DNA of 64,000 nucleotides from JAJPKK01 sp963781195 (GTDB lineage Bacteria; Pseudomonadota; Alphaproteobacteria; Rhizobiales; Xanthobacteraceae), in the NCBI GenBank assembly GCA_963781195.1, contig CAWAEZ010000009.1, forward strand, positions 310,001 to 374,000, written 5' to 3'. Within the stretch, counting starts at the first letter, position 1. Each line of letters opens with the position of its first letter. Both the position numbers and the translations under genes were made by a program. Of the stretch, positions 19,300-28,908 are shown piece by piece. Below the pieces are notes generated by a model that saw only the letters and a list, made by a program, of their open reading frames with translations, ran no database searches and had not been told where the DNA came from.

Positions 19300-20054
19300 A
19301 GGAGGATGCCCCGGAGATCGTGTTCGAGAATGTGGGCAAATCATTCCCGCGCACCGACGGAAAGGGCTCCTTCGAGGCGGTGCGCGACCTCTCGTTCAGC
19401 GTCCGCCGCGGCGAGCTCCTGGCGATCCTCGGGCGCACCGGATGCGGCAAGTCGACCACGTTCAACCTGATCGCCGGGCTGTTGCGCCCGAGCTCCGGGC
19501 AGGTGCGCGTCAAGGGCCACGACCCGTTCGCCGAGTTCGACTGGTTCCGCGGCCGCATCGGAATCGTGTTCCAGAACGATCGCCTGATGCCATGGCGCAC
19601 CGCCTTCGAGAACGTCGAGCTCGGGCTCGAGCTCAACGAGGTCGAAAAGGCCAAGCGCGCGGAGATCGTCCAGTCCTGGCTCGGGCGGCTCGGCCTCGCC
19701 GGCCACGAGCACGATTTTCCCCATGCGCTGTCGGGCGGCATGCGCCAGCGCGTTTCGATCGCGCGGGCTTTCGCGACGCGGCCGGAGATCCTGCTCTGCG
19801 ACGAGCCGTTCTCGGCGCTGGACGAGCACACCGGAAACACGCTGCGCGACGAGTTCCGCGCCCTCATCGGCGAGACCGGCGCCACCGCGATCTTCATCAC
19901 CCATTCGATCGCGGAGGCGCTCGCGCTCGGCGGCCGCCTCATGGTGTTCGAACGGCCGGCGCGGATCGCCTATGAGACGCGGCTTCACGCTGGTATGACG
20001 GAGCGCGACCGCGACGAGGTGCGGGCGAACATCCGGCGCTCGCTGGCCGCCTGA
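19296..20054 (+). CDS. NitT/TauT-family ABC transporter ATP-binding protein
   Basis: 252 residues starting at a GTG that overlaps the permease stop. Walker A is GRTGCGKST (46-54), the signature LSGGMRQR begins at residue 145, Walker B is ILLCDEP, and FITHSIAEALALGGR holds the switch His. It energises import by the preceding binding protein and permease. Residues upstream of the GTG in the same frame are antisense-like sequence from the permease and are excluded. Confidence 0.9.
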   Translation: MKEDAPEIVFENVGKSFPRTDGKGSFEAVRDLSFSVRRGELLAILGRTGCGKSTTFNLIAGLLRPSSGQVRVKGHDPFAEFDWFRGRIGIVFQNDRLMPWRTAFENVELGLELNEVEKAKRAEIVQSWLGRLGLAGHEHDFPHALSGGMRQRVSIARAFATRPEILLCDEPFSALDEHTGNTLRDEFRALIGETGATAIFITHSIAEALALGGRLMVFERPARIAYETRLHAGMTERDRDEVRANIRRSLAA

Positions 20055-20121
20055 TGCGCAGCTTCCTCATACGCCGCAAGGTCGCGTGCAGTGCCCGAAG
20101 GACCTACCAGGAGACCATGAC

Positions 20122-21108
20122 TTGATCATCGATTCCCATGCCCATTTCGTGCCGCCGTCGCTGCTTGCGGACGTCAAAGCGCAGAAACGCCTGTTTCCCT
20201 CGCTCAAGACCAAGGAAGAGAAGGGCAACCTGTGCTTCTCCTTCGCCGGCGCGGAGATGACCCGCCCGATCATGCCGCTGCTCAGCGATGTCGAGAAGCG
20301 CCGCAGCTGGCTCGCCTCCCAGGACATCGAGCGGCAGGTGGTCGGCGGCTGGCTCGACAGCTTCGGCTACGAGTTGCCCGCCGCCGAGGGCGCCGACTGG
20401 AGCCGCTTCTACAACGAGCATCTGCTGTCCGGCGTGAAGGCGCTCCCGGCCCTGGTGCCGCTGGCGACCGTGCCGATGCAGAGCGGCAAGCACGCCGCCG
20501 CGGTGCTGGAGGAAGCGCTCGCCGCCGGCTTTCACGGCGCCATGATCGGCACCCAGCCGAAGGGCCTGGGCGGGGTGTTGGACGACCCCGACCTGACGCC
20601 GTTCTGGGAAGTGGCGCATGCCCGCAAGGCGACCCTATTCATCCATCCCATGTATGGGGTCGACGACGAGCGGCTGCGCGCCTACGGCCTCGTCAATGCG
20701 CTGGGACGAGCCACCGACACGTCGATCGCGGTGGCGCGGCTCATGCACTCCGGCCACCTCCTGAAGTATCACGACGCCACCTTGGTGCTCTCGCACGGCG
20801 GCGCGGCGCTGCCGATGGTGCTCGGACGGCTCGCCAAGGCGCATGGCGCCCATCCGGTCGGCCCCGCCGACCCGACCGAGAGCTTCCGGCGGCTCTACTT
20901 CGACACGGTGGTGTTCGACGTCAACGCGCTGCGGCTCGTCTGCGCCATGGCCGGCGTCGACAAGGTCGTGATGGGCACCGACTATCCGTTCCCGATCGGC
21001 GACTTCGAGCCGATGAACATCGTCAATGCGCTCATCCTCAGCGATGCCGAACGCGCCGCCATCGCCGGCAACACCGCGGCGCGCCTGTTCAACATCAAGG
21101 GCGCCTAG
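20122..21108 (+). CDS. ACMSD-type amidohydrolase family protein
   Basis: About 328 residues. The N-terminal metal motif is DSHAHFVPP (HXH). Metal/catalytic positions follow in FIHPMYG, LVLSHGGAALP and MGTDYPFPIGDFEP, the pattern of the aminocarboxymuconate-semialdehyde decarboxylase branch (decarboxylases and hydratases of aromatic-acid catabolism). A TTG at 20122 with AGGAG eight bases upstream is preferred; a GTG at 20086 is in frame. It follows the ABC importer by 67 bases, so its substrate or a product is probably what the importer brings in. Confidence 0.8.
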   Translation: MIIDSHAHFVPPSLLADVKAQKRLFPSLKTKEEKGNLCFSFAGAEMTRPIMPLLSDVEKRRSWLASQDIERQVVGGWLDSFGYELPAAEGADWSRFYNEHLLSGVKALPALVPLATVPMQSGKHAAAVLEEALAAGFHGAMIGTQPKGLGGVLDDPDLTPFWEVAHARKATLFIHPMYGVDDERLRAYGLVNALGRATDTSIAVARLMHSGHLLKYHDATLVLSHGGAALPMVLGRLAKAHGAHPVGPADPTESFRRLYFDTVVFDVNALRLVCAMAGVDKVVMGTDYPFPIGDFEPMNIVNALILSDAERAAIAGNTAARLFNIKGA

Positions 21109-21116
21109 GGACTTCC

Positions 21117-21199
21117 AGGGGTGGGCAAAGGCGCGCTTGTCGCCGTGCCCACGCCCTTCCTTCAAAACACGTGGGCACGCTTCGCTTTGCCCACCCTAC
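21117..21199. repeat. Dispersed palindromic repeat, copy 1
   Basis: An 83-bp element whose ends are inverted: AGGGGTGGGCAAAG at 21117-21130 and CTTTGCCCACCCTAC at 21185-21199. Two further copies with nearly the same arms lie at 32266-32350 and 32435-32512. Inner sequences (GTGGGCACGCTTCGC) are also shared, and this copy is in the opposite orientation. It sits between the amidohydrolase and the iron-sulfur subunit. REP-like elements of this type are common in Bradyrhizobium relatives. Confidence 0.85.
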
Positions 21200-21231
21200 G
21201 AAGACCGGGAAACGATCACGGAGTTGAAAGC

Positions 21232-21705
<474 letters not shown>

Positions 21706-21737
21706 CGGAAACCCTGCCACGCACGCCGGTCAGCAGC

Positions 21738-21812
21738 ACGCAAGTCACCCGTCTGCAAGGCACCCGTCCGCAAGTCACCCGCCCGCAAGTCACGAGCACG
21801 CCAGTCACGAGC
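21738..21812 (+). repeat. 15-bp tandem array, five units, abutting the start of the FAD subunit gene
   Basis: Five consecutive 15-bp units (ACGCAAGTCACCCGT, CTGCAAGGCACCCGT, CCGCAAGTCACCCGC, CCGCAAGTCACGAGC, ACGCCAGTCACGAGC) fill most of the 113-bp gap. They end six bases before the ATG of the next gene. No Shine-Dalgarno sequence remains in that interval. The frame through the array is open and continuous with the downstream gene. Confidence 0.88.
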
Positions 21813-21818
21813 ACCGCC

Positions 21819-22625
21819 ATGTACGACTTCACCTATCATCGCCCGGCGAGCCTCGACGAGGTCGCCCGGCTCACCAAGGCCAGCGAAGACCCCAAGGTCC
21901 TGGCCGGCGGCATGAGCCTGCTGCCGACCTTGAAGCAGCGGCTGTCCAAGCATTCCGATCTCGTGGACCTCGCCGGCATCGGCGATCTCGCCGGCATCCG
22001 CCGCGAGGCCGATGCGCTCGTCATCGGCGCCATGACCCGCCACGCGGATGTCGCCGCCAGCGGCGAGGTCAAGGCGGCGATCCCGGCGCTCGCGATCCTC
22101 GCCGAAGGCATCGGAGACCCGCTGGTGCGCAACCGCGGCACCATGGGTGGGTCGATCGCCAATGCCGATCCGGCCGCCGATTACCCCTCCGCCGTGCTCG
22201 GTCTCGGCGCCACCGTCGTCACCAGCCGGCGCAGCGTCGCCGCGGACGATTTCTTCAAAGGGTTGTTCGAGACCGCGCTCGCGGCGGATGAAGTCATCAC
22301 CGCGGTGCGCTACCCGATCCCCGACAAGGCCGGCTACACCAAGTTTCCCAATCCGGCCTCGCGCTTTGCCATCGTCGGCGTGTTCGTCGCCCGCCTGCGC
22401 GACGGCACGGTGAGGGTCGCCGTGACCGGTGCGGGCCCCTTCGTGTTTCGCCTGGCCGAAGCGGAAGCACGGTTGACGAAGCGCTTCGCGCCCGAAGCGC
22501 TCGACGGCCTCGTGGTCAGCGAGAGCGGGCTCAACACCGACATCCACGCCAGCGCCGAATACCGTGCCCACGCCATCGCCGTGATGGCGAAGCGCGCCGT
22601 CGCCCAGGCGTTGGGGTCGCGATGA
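21819..22625 (+). CDS. Molybdenum hydroxylase FAD-binding subunit (CoxM-like)
   Basis: 268 residues. MYDFTYHRPASLDEV opens the family fold. The FAD-contacting motifs are VLAGGMSLLPTLKQR (AGGxS) and NRGTMGGSIANADPAAD (TxGGxxA). It passes electrons from the iron-sulfur subunit to an acceptor. The order S-M-L matches CoxS-CoxM-CoxL operons. The ATG at 21819 is preceded by a tandem array, not by an evident ribosome-binding site. Confidence 0.92.
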   Translation: MYDFTYHRPASLDEVARLTKASEDPKVLAGGMSLLPTLKQRLSKHSDLVDLAGIGDLAGIRREADALVIGAMTRHADVAASGEVKAAIPALAILAEGIGDPLVRNRGTMGGSIANADPAADYPSAVLGLGATVVTSRRSVAADDFFKGLFETALAADEVITAVRYPIPDKAGYTKFPNPASRFAIVGVFVARLRDGTVRVAVTGAGPFVFRLAEAEARLTKRFAPEALDGLVVSESGLNTDIHASAEYRAHAIAVMAKRAVAQALGSR

Positions 22626-22663
22626 TCGAACCGCCGCCCTCGCTTGCAGCGGCGGAGAAGACC

Positions 22664-23112
22664 GGCACCGCCATGCGCACTTCGCCCCCTCTCCCGCTTG
22701 CGGGGGAGGGCTGGGGAGGGGGCGCTTGCCACCCGGCCCGGCGCCTCGGCTTGAGGAAGAAGGCAGACGCCCGCGAACTCCGATCGGCGGCGACCTGGGG
22801 GACGTCCGAGAGCCCCCTCCCTACCCCTCCCCCGCACGCGGTGGAGGGAAACAAGCCGCACGCGGGGGAGGAAAAGTCTGGCACCGCCATGCGCACTTCG
22901 CCACCTTGCGTGGGGAACGGAAAGAATGGCACCGCCATGCGCACTTCGCCCCCTCTCCCGCTTGCGGGGGACGGCTGGGGAGGGGGCGCTCGCCACCCGC
23001 CCCGGCGTCTCGACTTGAAGAAGGCGGAGGCCCGCGAACTCCGATCGGCTGCGACCTGGGGGACGTCCGAGGGCCCCCTCCCTACCCCTCCCCCGCACGC
23101 GGTGGAGGGAAA
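22664..23112. repeat. Two tandem copies of a ~185-bp GC-rich repeat inside the Mo-hydroxylase operon
   Basis: The 562-bp gap between the FAD and Mo subunits contains two near-identical blocks (about 22664-22851 and 22928-23112). Each opens with GGCACCGCCATGCGCACTTC, continues through CCCCTCTCCCGCTTGCGGGG, and ends in CCCGCACGCGGTGGAGGG. A third partial opening lies at 22880-22910. The inverted CCTCCCC/GGGGAGG arms can form hairpins. Related CCCCGC hairpins occur at 53379-53536. The block interrupts what should be a tight three-gene operon. Confidence 0.85.
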
Positions 23113-23187
23113 TGCACGCGCTGTGCTCGGTAGGGCCAGCGGCGGCAAGGTACCCTCTACGTTTTCGAACAAACAAAGCGCAAACCC

Positions 23188-25565
23188 ATGAACGAGAAAC
23201 CCATCAGCTCCCATATCGGACAGCCGGTCCGCCGCCGCGAGGATTTGAAACTCGTCACCGGCAACGGCAGCTATGCCGACGACGTGAACCTGCCGGGCCA
23301 GGTCTACGCGGTCATGGTGCGCTCGCCCCATGCCCATGCCCGGATCCGCGGCATCGACACCGGCGCGGCGATGGCGGCGCCCGGCGTGCTCGCCGTGCTC
23401 ACCGGCCGCGACCTCATCGCCGACGGATTGAAGCCGATTCCCCACAAGGTGTGGTCGCAGCATCCGGCCGAAGTCATGCTCAAGGGGCGCGAGGGCTTCA
23501 AGACTTTCACCGCGCCGCATTACCCGCTGCCGGTCGACAAGGTCCGCTTCGTCGGCGAGGCCGTCGCCATGGTGGTGGCGCACACCGTCGCCGCCGCCAA
23601 GGATGCGGCCGAACGCGTCGAGATCGACTACGAGGCGCTGCCCGCGGTGACCGACACCCGCGAAGCGGCGGCCCCCGATGCGCCGGTGTTGTTCGAAGAG
23701 CGGGGTCGAACGTGGTGGTGGACGGCGAGCTCGGCGACGCTGCCGGCACCGCGGCCGCGTTCGCCCGCGCCGCCCATGTGGTCAAGTTCGACACCTGGGT
23801 GCAGCGGATCACCGGCGTTCCCATGGAGCCGCGCGCCGCCGTCGCGACCTTCGATCCCGACACCGGGCGCACCACCCTCTATGCCGGCAGCGGCGGGGTG
23901 TGGCGCCTCAAGGACGATCTCGCCACCATTCTCGCCGTTCCCAAGGACGCGGTGCGCGTCATCATGCACGAGGTCGGCGGCAATTTCGGCACCCGCGGCA
24001 TGATCTATGCGGAGTTCGCGCTCGTCGCCTGGGCGTCGCGCCGGTTGGAGATGCCGGTGAAATGGACCGGCGACCGCCACGAGGCGTTCCTGTGCGACTA
24101 CCAGGCACGCGACCTCGCGGTCACCGCGGAGCTCGCCCTCGACGCCCAAGGCAATTTCCTCGCCATGCGCGGCTCCAACATCAGCAATGCCGGCGCCCAC
24201 ACGACGAACTACTCGCCGCTCCAGAAGGGCGTCGAGATCATGACGACGATCTACCGCATTCCGTTTGCCCATTTCCGCGCCCGCGCCGTCGTGAGCAACA
24301 CCTCGCCGACGCGGCCCTACCGCAGCGCCGGCCGTCCGGAGGTGATGTACGTGATGGAGCGCCTGATCGACCTCGCCTGCCGCGAGCACGGCTTCGACCG
24401 CGTCGAGATCCGGCGCCGCAATCTCGTCTCCAGCACCGAATTTCCGTATACCAACGCGTTCGGCATGATCTACGACAGCGGCGACTATCACCACACCATG
24501 AACTGGGTGCTGCGCGCCGGCGACTGGGACGGCTTCCCGGCGCGGCGCGCCGCCGCCCGCGCGCGCGGCAAGCTGCGCGGCATCGCCGTCGCCAACTACC
24601 TCGACACCGCGACCGGCGTCGCCCGCGAGCGCACCGAGATGACGGTGCATCCCGACGGCATCGTCGACGTCGTCATCGGCACCAGTTCCGCAGGGCCAGG
24701 GCCACGAGACGAGCTTCGCCCAGCTGGTGGACGAGTGGCTCGACGTCCCGATCGAGAACGTGCGCTTCATCACCCATGACTCCGACATGCTGGTGTTCGG
24801 CGGCGGCGCCCATTCCGGCCGCGGCATGCGGCTCGCGAGCCAGATCATGTGGAAGGCGACGAACGACATCATCGCGCAAGGGCAAGCGGGTCGCGGCGCT
24901 GCTGCTGCAGGCAAAGCCCGAAGCAATCGCCTTCGCCGCGGGGCGCTTCACCGTGGACGGCACCGCGCAGTCGATCGGCCTGTTCGAAATCGCCGACGCC
25001 ACCCTGCGCCGCACCGATCTGCCCGAGGACCTGCGCGGGCCGCTTGCGGCGATCTGCGACGAGACGATCCCGGAGGCGGCGTTTCCGTTCGGCTCCCACG
25101 TCTGCGAGGTCGAGATCGATCCCGATCTCGGCACCCTCGAGCTCATCAAGTATTCCGCGGTCGACGACGTCGGCCGCGCCGTCAACCCGATGATCATCGA
25201 CGGCCAGACTCATGGCGGCATCGTCCAGGGAGTCGGCCAGGCGCTGCTGGAGCAGTGCTTCTACGATTCCCGCACCGGGCAGCTGCTGTCCGGCTCGTTC
25301 ATGGACTACGCGATGCCGCGCGCCGACCTCTTCCCGTTCTTCAACACCGGGATCAGCGAGATCCCGATGCCGAGCCATCCGCTCGGCATCCGGCCGGCCG
25401 GCGAAGGCGGCACCACGCCCGCGCTAGCGGTGGTGGTCAATGCGGTGGTCGACGCGCTTGAGCGATTACGGCGTCCGCCACGTGGAGATGCCGACCACTC
25501 CGGAGCGCATCTGGCGAGCCATGCGCGGCAAGCCGGCGCGCCCTCACACCTTGGAGATGAGCTGA
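23188..25565 (+). pseudogene. Molybdenum hydroxylase large (Mo-cofactor) subunit, CoxL/XdhB-like, frameshifted
   Basis: The Mo-cofactor subunit of the hydroxylase begun by the two preceding genes, about 790 residues if restored. The protein starts MNEKPISSHIGQPVRRRED and ends TLEMS. Family motifs are present: DKVRFVGEAVAMVVA, EVGGNFGTRG, PYRSAGRPE and the catalytic-glutamate motif GEGGTTPA. The coding sequence changes frame about four times, near 23700 (one base missing), 24690, 24890 and 25460 (one extra base each). An example is an extra G in GCAGGGCCAGGG. No in-frame stop lies inside the conserved segments. Either the consensus has indel errors or the gene is a recent pseudogene. Confidence 0.85.
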
Positions 25566-25696
25566 CGGAACGCTCGGGGGAGAATTGATGGCCGCACCGA
25601 AGCGATTTGTGGCAGGCGTAACGAGCCCCGCGACGTCGGCGCGTGACATCGGTATGATTTGGTTCCGGGGAAGACTGCCCCCAATGGAGGTTTGCC

Positions 25697-26300
25697 GTGC
25701 TGCTTCGCGCTACGCCGCTGTCACCGTTCGGCCGCAAGGTCCGCATGGCGATTTCCCGCCTCGGACTGTGGGACCGCATCGAGATGGTCAAGGCCGACCC
25801 GATGGACGCGGCCGACGTGCTGCGGCGTGACAATCCGCTGGGCAAGATCCCAACGCTCGTCACCGACGACGGCACCGCGGTGTTCGACAGCCGCGTCATC
25901 CTCGAATATCTCGATCACGTCGCCGGCGGCGATCGCATCATCCCGGCCAAATGGCCGGCGCGGCTCGAGGCGTTGACGACGCAGGCGCTGGGCGACGGCG
26001 TCATGGACGCCTCGATCTTGATCGTCTACGAGGCGCGCCACCGTCCGGCCGCGCTACATCACCAGCCGTGGCTCGATTACCAGCGCGGCAAGGTCGTCCG
26101 CGGCCTCACCGCCTTCGCCAAGCAACCGGCCGATCCGTCCCGCTTCGATGTCGGCACCATCGCCGCGGCCTGCATGCTCGGCTATCTCGACGCGCGCAAG
26201 CAGGTCGACTGGCGGCCGGAGTTTCCGGTCCTCGTCGAGCTGGCTCGACGCCTTCCGCGCCCGGCATCCCGAGTTCGACGCCACTGCAGCCGCCGCGTGA
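25697..26300 (+). pseudogene. Glutathione S-transferase family protein with C-terminal frameshift
   Basis: A GTG start follows an ideal GGAGG (25686-25690). The N-terminal thioredoxin-like domain is clear: LLRATPLSPFGRKVRMAI with the catalytic Ser region, NPLGKIPTLV with the cis-Pro, and FDSRVILEYLD. The all-helical C-terminal domain runs to PEFPVLVE, where one extra base (near 26240) shifts the frame. Removing it gives a normal end, WLDAFRARHPEFDA, with TGA at 26298-26300. It probably conjugates or reduces intermediates of the neighbouring catabolic pathway. It is followed 16 bases later by the aldo/keto reductase. Confidence 0.8.
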
Positions 26301-26316
26301 GGACGAGGCGGCCGGC

Positions 26317-27147
26317 ATGAGCACACCCACGACGCTTTCGGCCCATGGCGCCGAAATTCCGGTGATGGGCTTCGGCACCTCGGGCCTCGGCAGGAACGCG
26401 GCGGAGCTCGTCGCGATCGCGCTGCGGCTCGGTTACCGGCACATCGACGCCGCCCGCAAATACGGCACCGAACGCGGCGTCGGCGACGGCATCCGCGCCT
26501 CGGAGCGTGCCGCGCCAGGAGATCTTCCTCACCACCAAGGTCTCGCACGAGAACCTGCGCCCCGCCGATTTCGCCCGTTCGGTGGAAACGAGCCTCGGCG
26601 AGTTGCAGGTCGATTACGTCGACCTTCTACTGATCCACTGGCCGAACCCGCAGATCCCCGTGACCGAATGCATGGGCACGCTCGCCGCGGCGAAGCGCGA
26701 AGGCCTGACGCGCCACATCGGCGTCGCCAACTTCACGATCAAATTGCTGGACGAGGCCGATCAGCACCTGCCCGGAGCCCCTCGTCACCAACCAGGTCGA
26801 ATGCCATCCCTATCTCGACCAGACCCGGATGATCGCGGCACTGACCCGCCATGGCATGGTGCTCACCGCCCACTGCCCGCTCGCACGCGGCCGGCTGATG
26901 GAAGATGCCGGTGCTCGCCGAGATCGCCCATGAGCGCAAGAAGACGCTCGCCCAGATCGCGCTGCGCTGGCTCGTGCAGCAGGAGATCATCTCGCCGATC
27001 CCGCGGTCGTCGAATCCGGCACGCATCGCCGAGAACCTCGACGTGTTCGATTTCCGCCTGACCGCCGACGAGATGGACCGCATCTCCGCCCTCGAGCGGC
27101 CCGACGGCCGGGTCGCCAATCCCGCCTTCTCCCCGGCGTGGGATTGA
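26317..27147 (+). pseudogene. Aldo/keto reductase, interrupted by three +1 frameshifts
   Basis: Pieces in three frames together make one AKR of about 275 residues. They are: MSTPTTLSAHGAEIPVMGFG with HIDAARKYGTE (catalytic Asp and Tyr); EIFLTTKVSHEN and VDLLLIHWPNP (Lys and His); then VTNQVECHPYLDQ; and QIALRWLVQQEIISPIPRSS with the NADPH-binding end. Frame changes fall near 26505, 26770 and 26900, each equal to one extra base. Restored, it would be an intact NADPH-dependent carbonyl reductase. It closes the putative catabolic operon and converges on the NHL protein. Confidence 0.8.
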
Positions 27148-27218
27148 GGGTTAGGTGATCATTCCGGGGTGGCCTCACCACATCGAGAGCGGCGCCCTGC
27201 CCGCACCAAAGGCGTCAC

Positions 27219-27343
27219 CGCCGGGCTTGTCCCGGCGACCCCGTTAATCCCGATAATAAGGCATGGGGTTGCCCCGCGGTGCGTTGCGAAGCGCGGGACG
27301 GGCGCAGTGCCCGACGATCGGGATCGCCGGGACAAGCCCGGCG
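27219..27343. repeat. Palindromic element with perfect 20-bp inverted ends
   Basis: CGCCGGGCTTGTCCCGGCGA at 27219-27238 is the exact complement of 27324-27343. The inside also holds a dyad around CGATCGGGATCG and CGGGATTAACGG. It fills most of the gap between the convergent aldo/keto reductase and NHL genes (27148-27456) and may end transcription from both. Similar CCGGGACAAGCCCGG cores occur at 61745-61763. Confidence 0.85.
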
Positions 27344-27456
27344 ATGACTGATGACTGTGTTGGGGCGACGCGCGCCAAAAAACACGGGCCAAGAACGACG
27401 GTAGCCGGGACGAGCCCGGCCACTTCGCATTGGCGCCGCTCGCGACGCCGCCGGCC

Positions 27457-28626
27457 TCACTTCGAGGCGTGGGCGGACATGCCCTGGAACACCAGCTTCT
27501 GCAGGCCCTGGCCGGTCGCGGCGACGTAGATGTTGCCCTTGGCGTCGGTCGCGATGAGGTGGCCGCCGCCGATCAGGCCGGGATTGGCGATCGTGCCGAT
27601 CTGGTCGAGCGATTTGCGGTCGAGGATCGCGATCTCCTTGCCGTCACCGACGTAGAGGAACTGCTGTTCGGGATCGGATGACAGCGCGACGTTGCGGGCG
27701 AACGGCGAGCTGCCCTTGAGGTGCTGCTTGATGAACTTGCCGTCGTTGGTGAACATCTGGACGCGGCGGTTCTCGCGGTCCGCCACGTAGACGAGGCCGT
27801 CATGGGCGACGCGCAGCGAGTGCACGACGCTGAGCTGCGGCGGGCCCGGCGGCGTGAAGTCGGTCTTGCGCAGGATGTCGCAGTGATCGTCGTCCTCCGG
27901 CTTGTTGCCGAACGCGCCCCACATCCGCTTGAACGCGCCGGTGTCGGCATCGAACACGATGACGCGGTGATTGCCGTAGCCGTCGGCCACGAACAGCTCG
28001 TTGGTCGGCGGATAGACCTGCACGTCGGCGGCGCGATGCACGTTGCCGGTGTCGGCGTTGCCCTTGCTCTGGTTGCTGTGGCCGATCTGCATGACGAACT
28101 TGCCGTCCTGGCTGAATTTCAGGAGCGCGTCGTCGGCGACCGGCTTGAGCTTCTCGAGCCCGTTGTCGGGGCAGTTGTTGCCGCCGACCCAGACGAAGCC
28201 CTTGTTGTCGATGTAGATGCCGTGCTCGCGCTGCGGCCAGTCGTAGCCCTGGCCGTCGCCGCCCCACGACTTGATGTAGTTGCCGGCCGGGTCGAACACC
28301 ATGACCGGAGGCGCCGCCTTGGCGAAGTCGTCGCCCTTGAGGGTGCGCGGCCGGTGGAGCACCCAGATGTTGCCCTGGGCGTCGCTCGCCATGCTGGAGA
28401 CATCGCCGAGCTTCCACTGCGGCGGCACTTTCGGCCAGGTGGGATCGACGGTGAAGGTCGGCAGGCTGCGGGTCTGGGCTTGGCTCTGGGCTTGGGTCTG
28501 GACTTGGGTCTGGGCTTGGGTCTGGGCCGCCGTCTGCGCCGCGGCGCCGGTCATGGTCAGGGCGGCGGCGCCCACCGTGGCGGCGACCACCGCCATCGCG
28601 ACGGCACGCGATCTCGTGTGCTTCAT
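27457..28626 (-). CDS. Exported NHL-repeat beta-propeller protein
   Basis: 389 residues. A Sec signal peptide ends at TGAAAQ, followed by a low-complexity Gln-Thr segment (residues about 31-54). Six NHL-type blades follow, with recurrent G-IYIDNKGFVWVG, LFVADGYGNHRVIVFD and VYVADRENRRVQMF. Such periplasmic or secreted propellers resemble peptidylglycine-amidating lyase and vgb-like folds; no catalytic role can be assigned. Three more exported propeller or unknown proteins occur in this window, near catabolic genes. ATG at 28626 has AGGAAACAC upstream on its strand. Confidence 0.8.
   Translation of the reverse strand: MKHTRSRAVAMAVVAATVGAAALTMTGAAAQTAAQTQAQTQVQTQAQSQAQTRSLPTFTVDPTWPKVPPQWKLGDVSSMASDAQGNIWVLHRPRTLKGDDFAKAAPPVMVFDPAGNYIKSWGGDGQGYDWPQREHGIYIDNKGFVWVGGNNCPDNGLEKLKPVADDALLKFSQDGKFVMQIGHSNQSKGNADTGNVHRAADVQVYPPTNELFVADGYGNHRVIVFDADTGAFKRMWGAFGNKPEDDDHCDILRKTDFTPPGPPQLSVVHSLRVAHDGLVYVADRENRRVQMFTNDGKFIKQHLKGSSPFARNVALSSDPEQQFLYVGDGKEIAILDRKSLDQIGTIANPGLIGGGHLIATDAKGNIYVAATGQGLQKLVFQGMSAHASK
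28471..28530 (-). repeat. In-frame 12-bp tandem repeat encoding a Q/T/A linker
   Basis: Five 12-bp units (GGTCTGGGCTTG type on the plus strand) code for the alternating Gln-Thr/Gln-Ala segment just after the signal peptide of the NHL protein. The unit length keeps the frame, so copy-number change would only vary linker length. Confidence 0.85.
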
Positions 28627-28908
28627 GTGTTTCCTCCGTGCTGCTTCTTTTCGGATTTAGCCCCGGACTGCTCGGTCCTGACGGCGCGCCATCGTAGCGG
28701 GATTTGCCGGCACCGCAAAGGTGCGGCGGCTGCGCGGCTTGACGGCGCCCGCGCCCCTCGCGCAATAAGCTCTCGCCTGCCGTTATCGCCGCGATCGCGG
28801 CGCTTCCCGTGAGTTCGACGACGTTGCCGTCCTTGCCGCGATCATCCGGATCGCCGGGACAAAACCGCCGGCGGCGCGTGCCGGCGATGACTTGTGAACA
28901 GGAACCCC

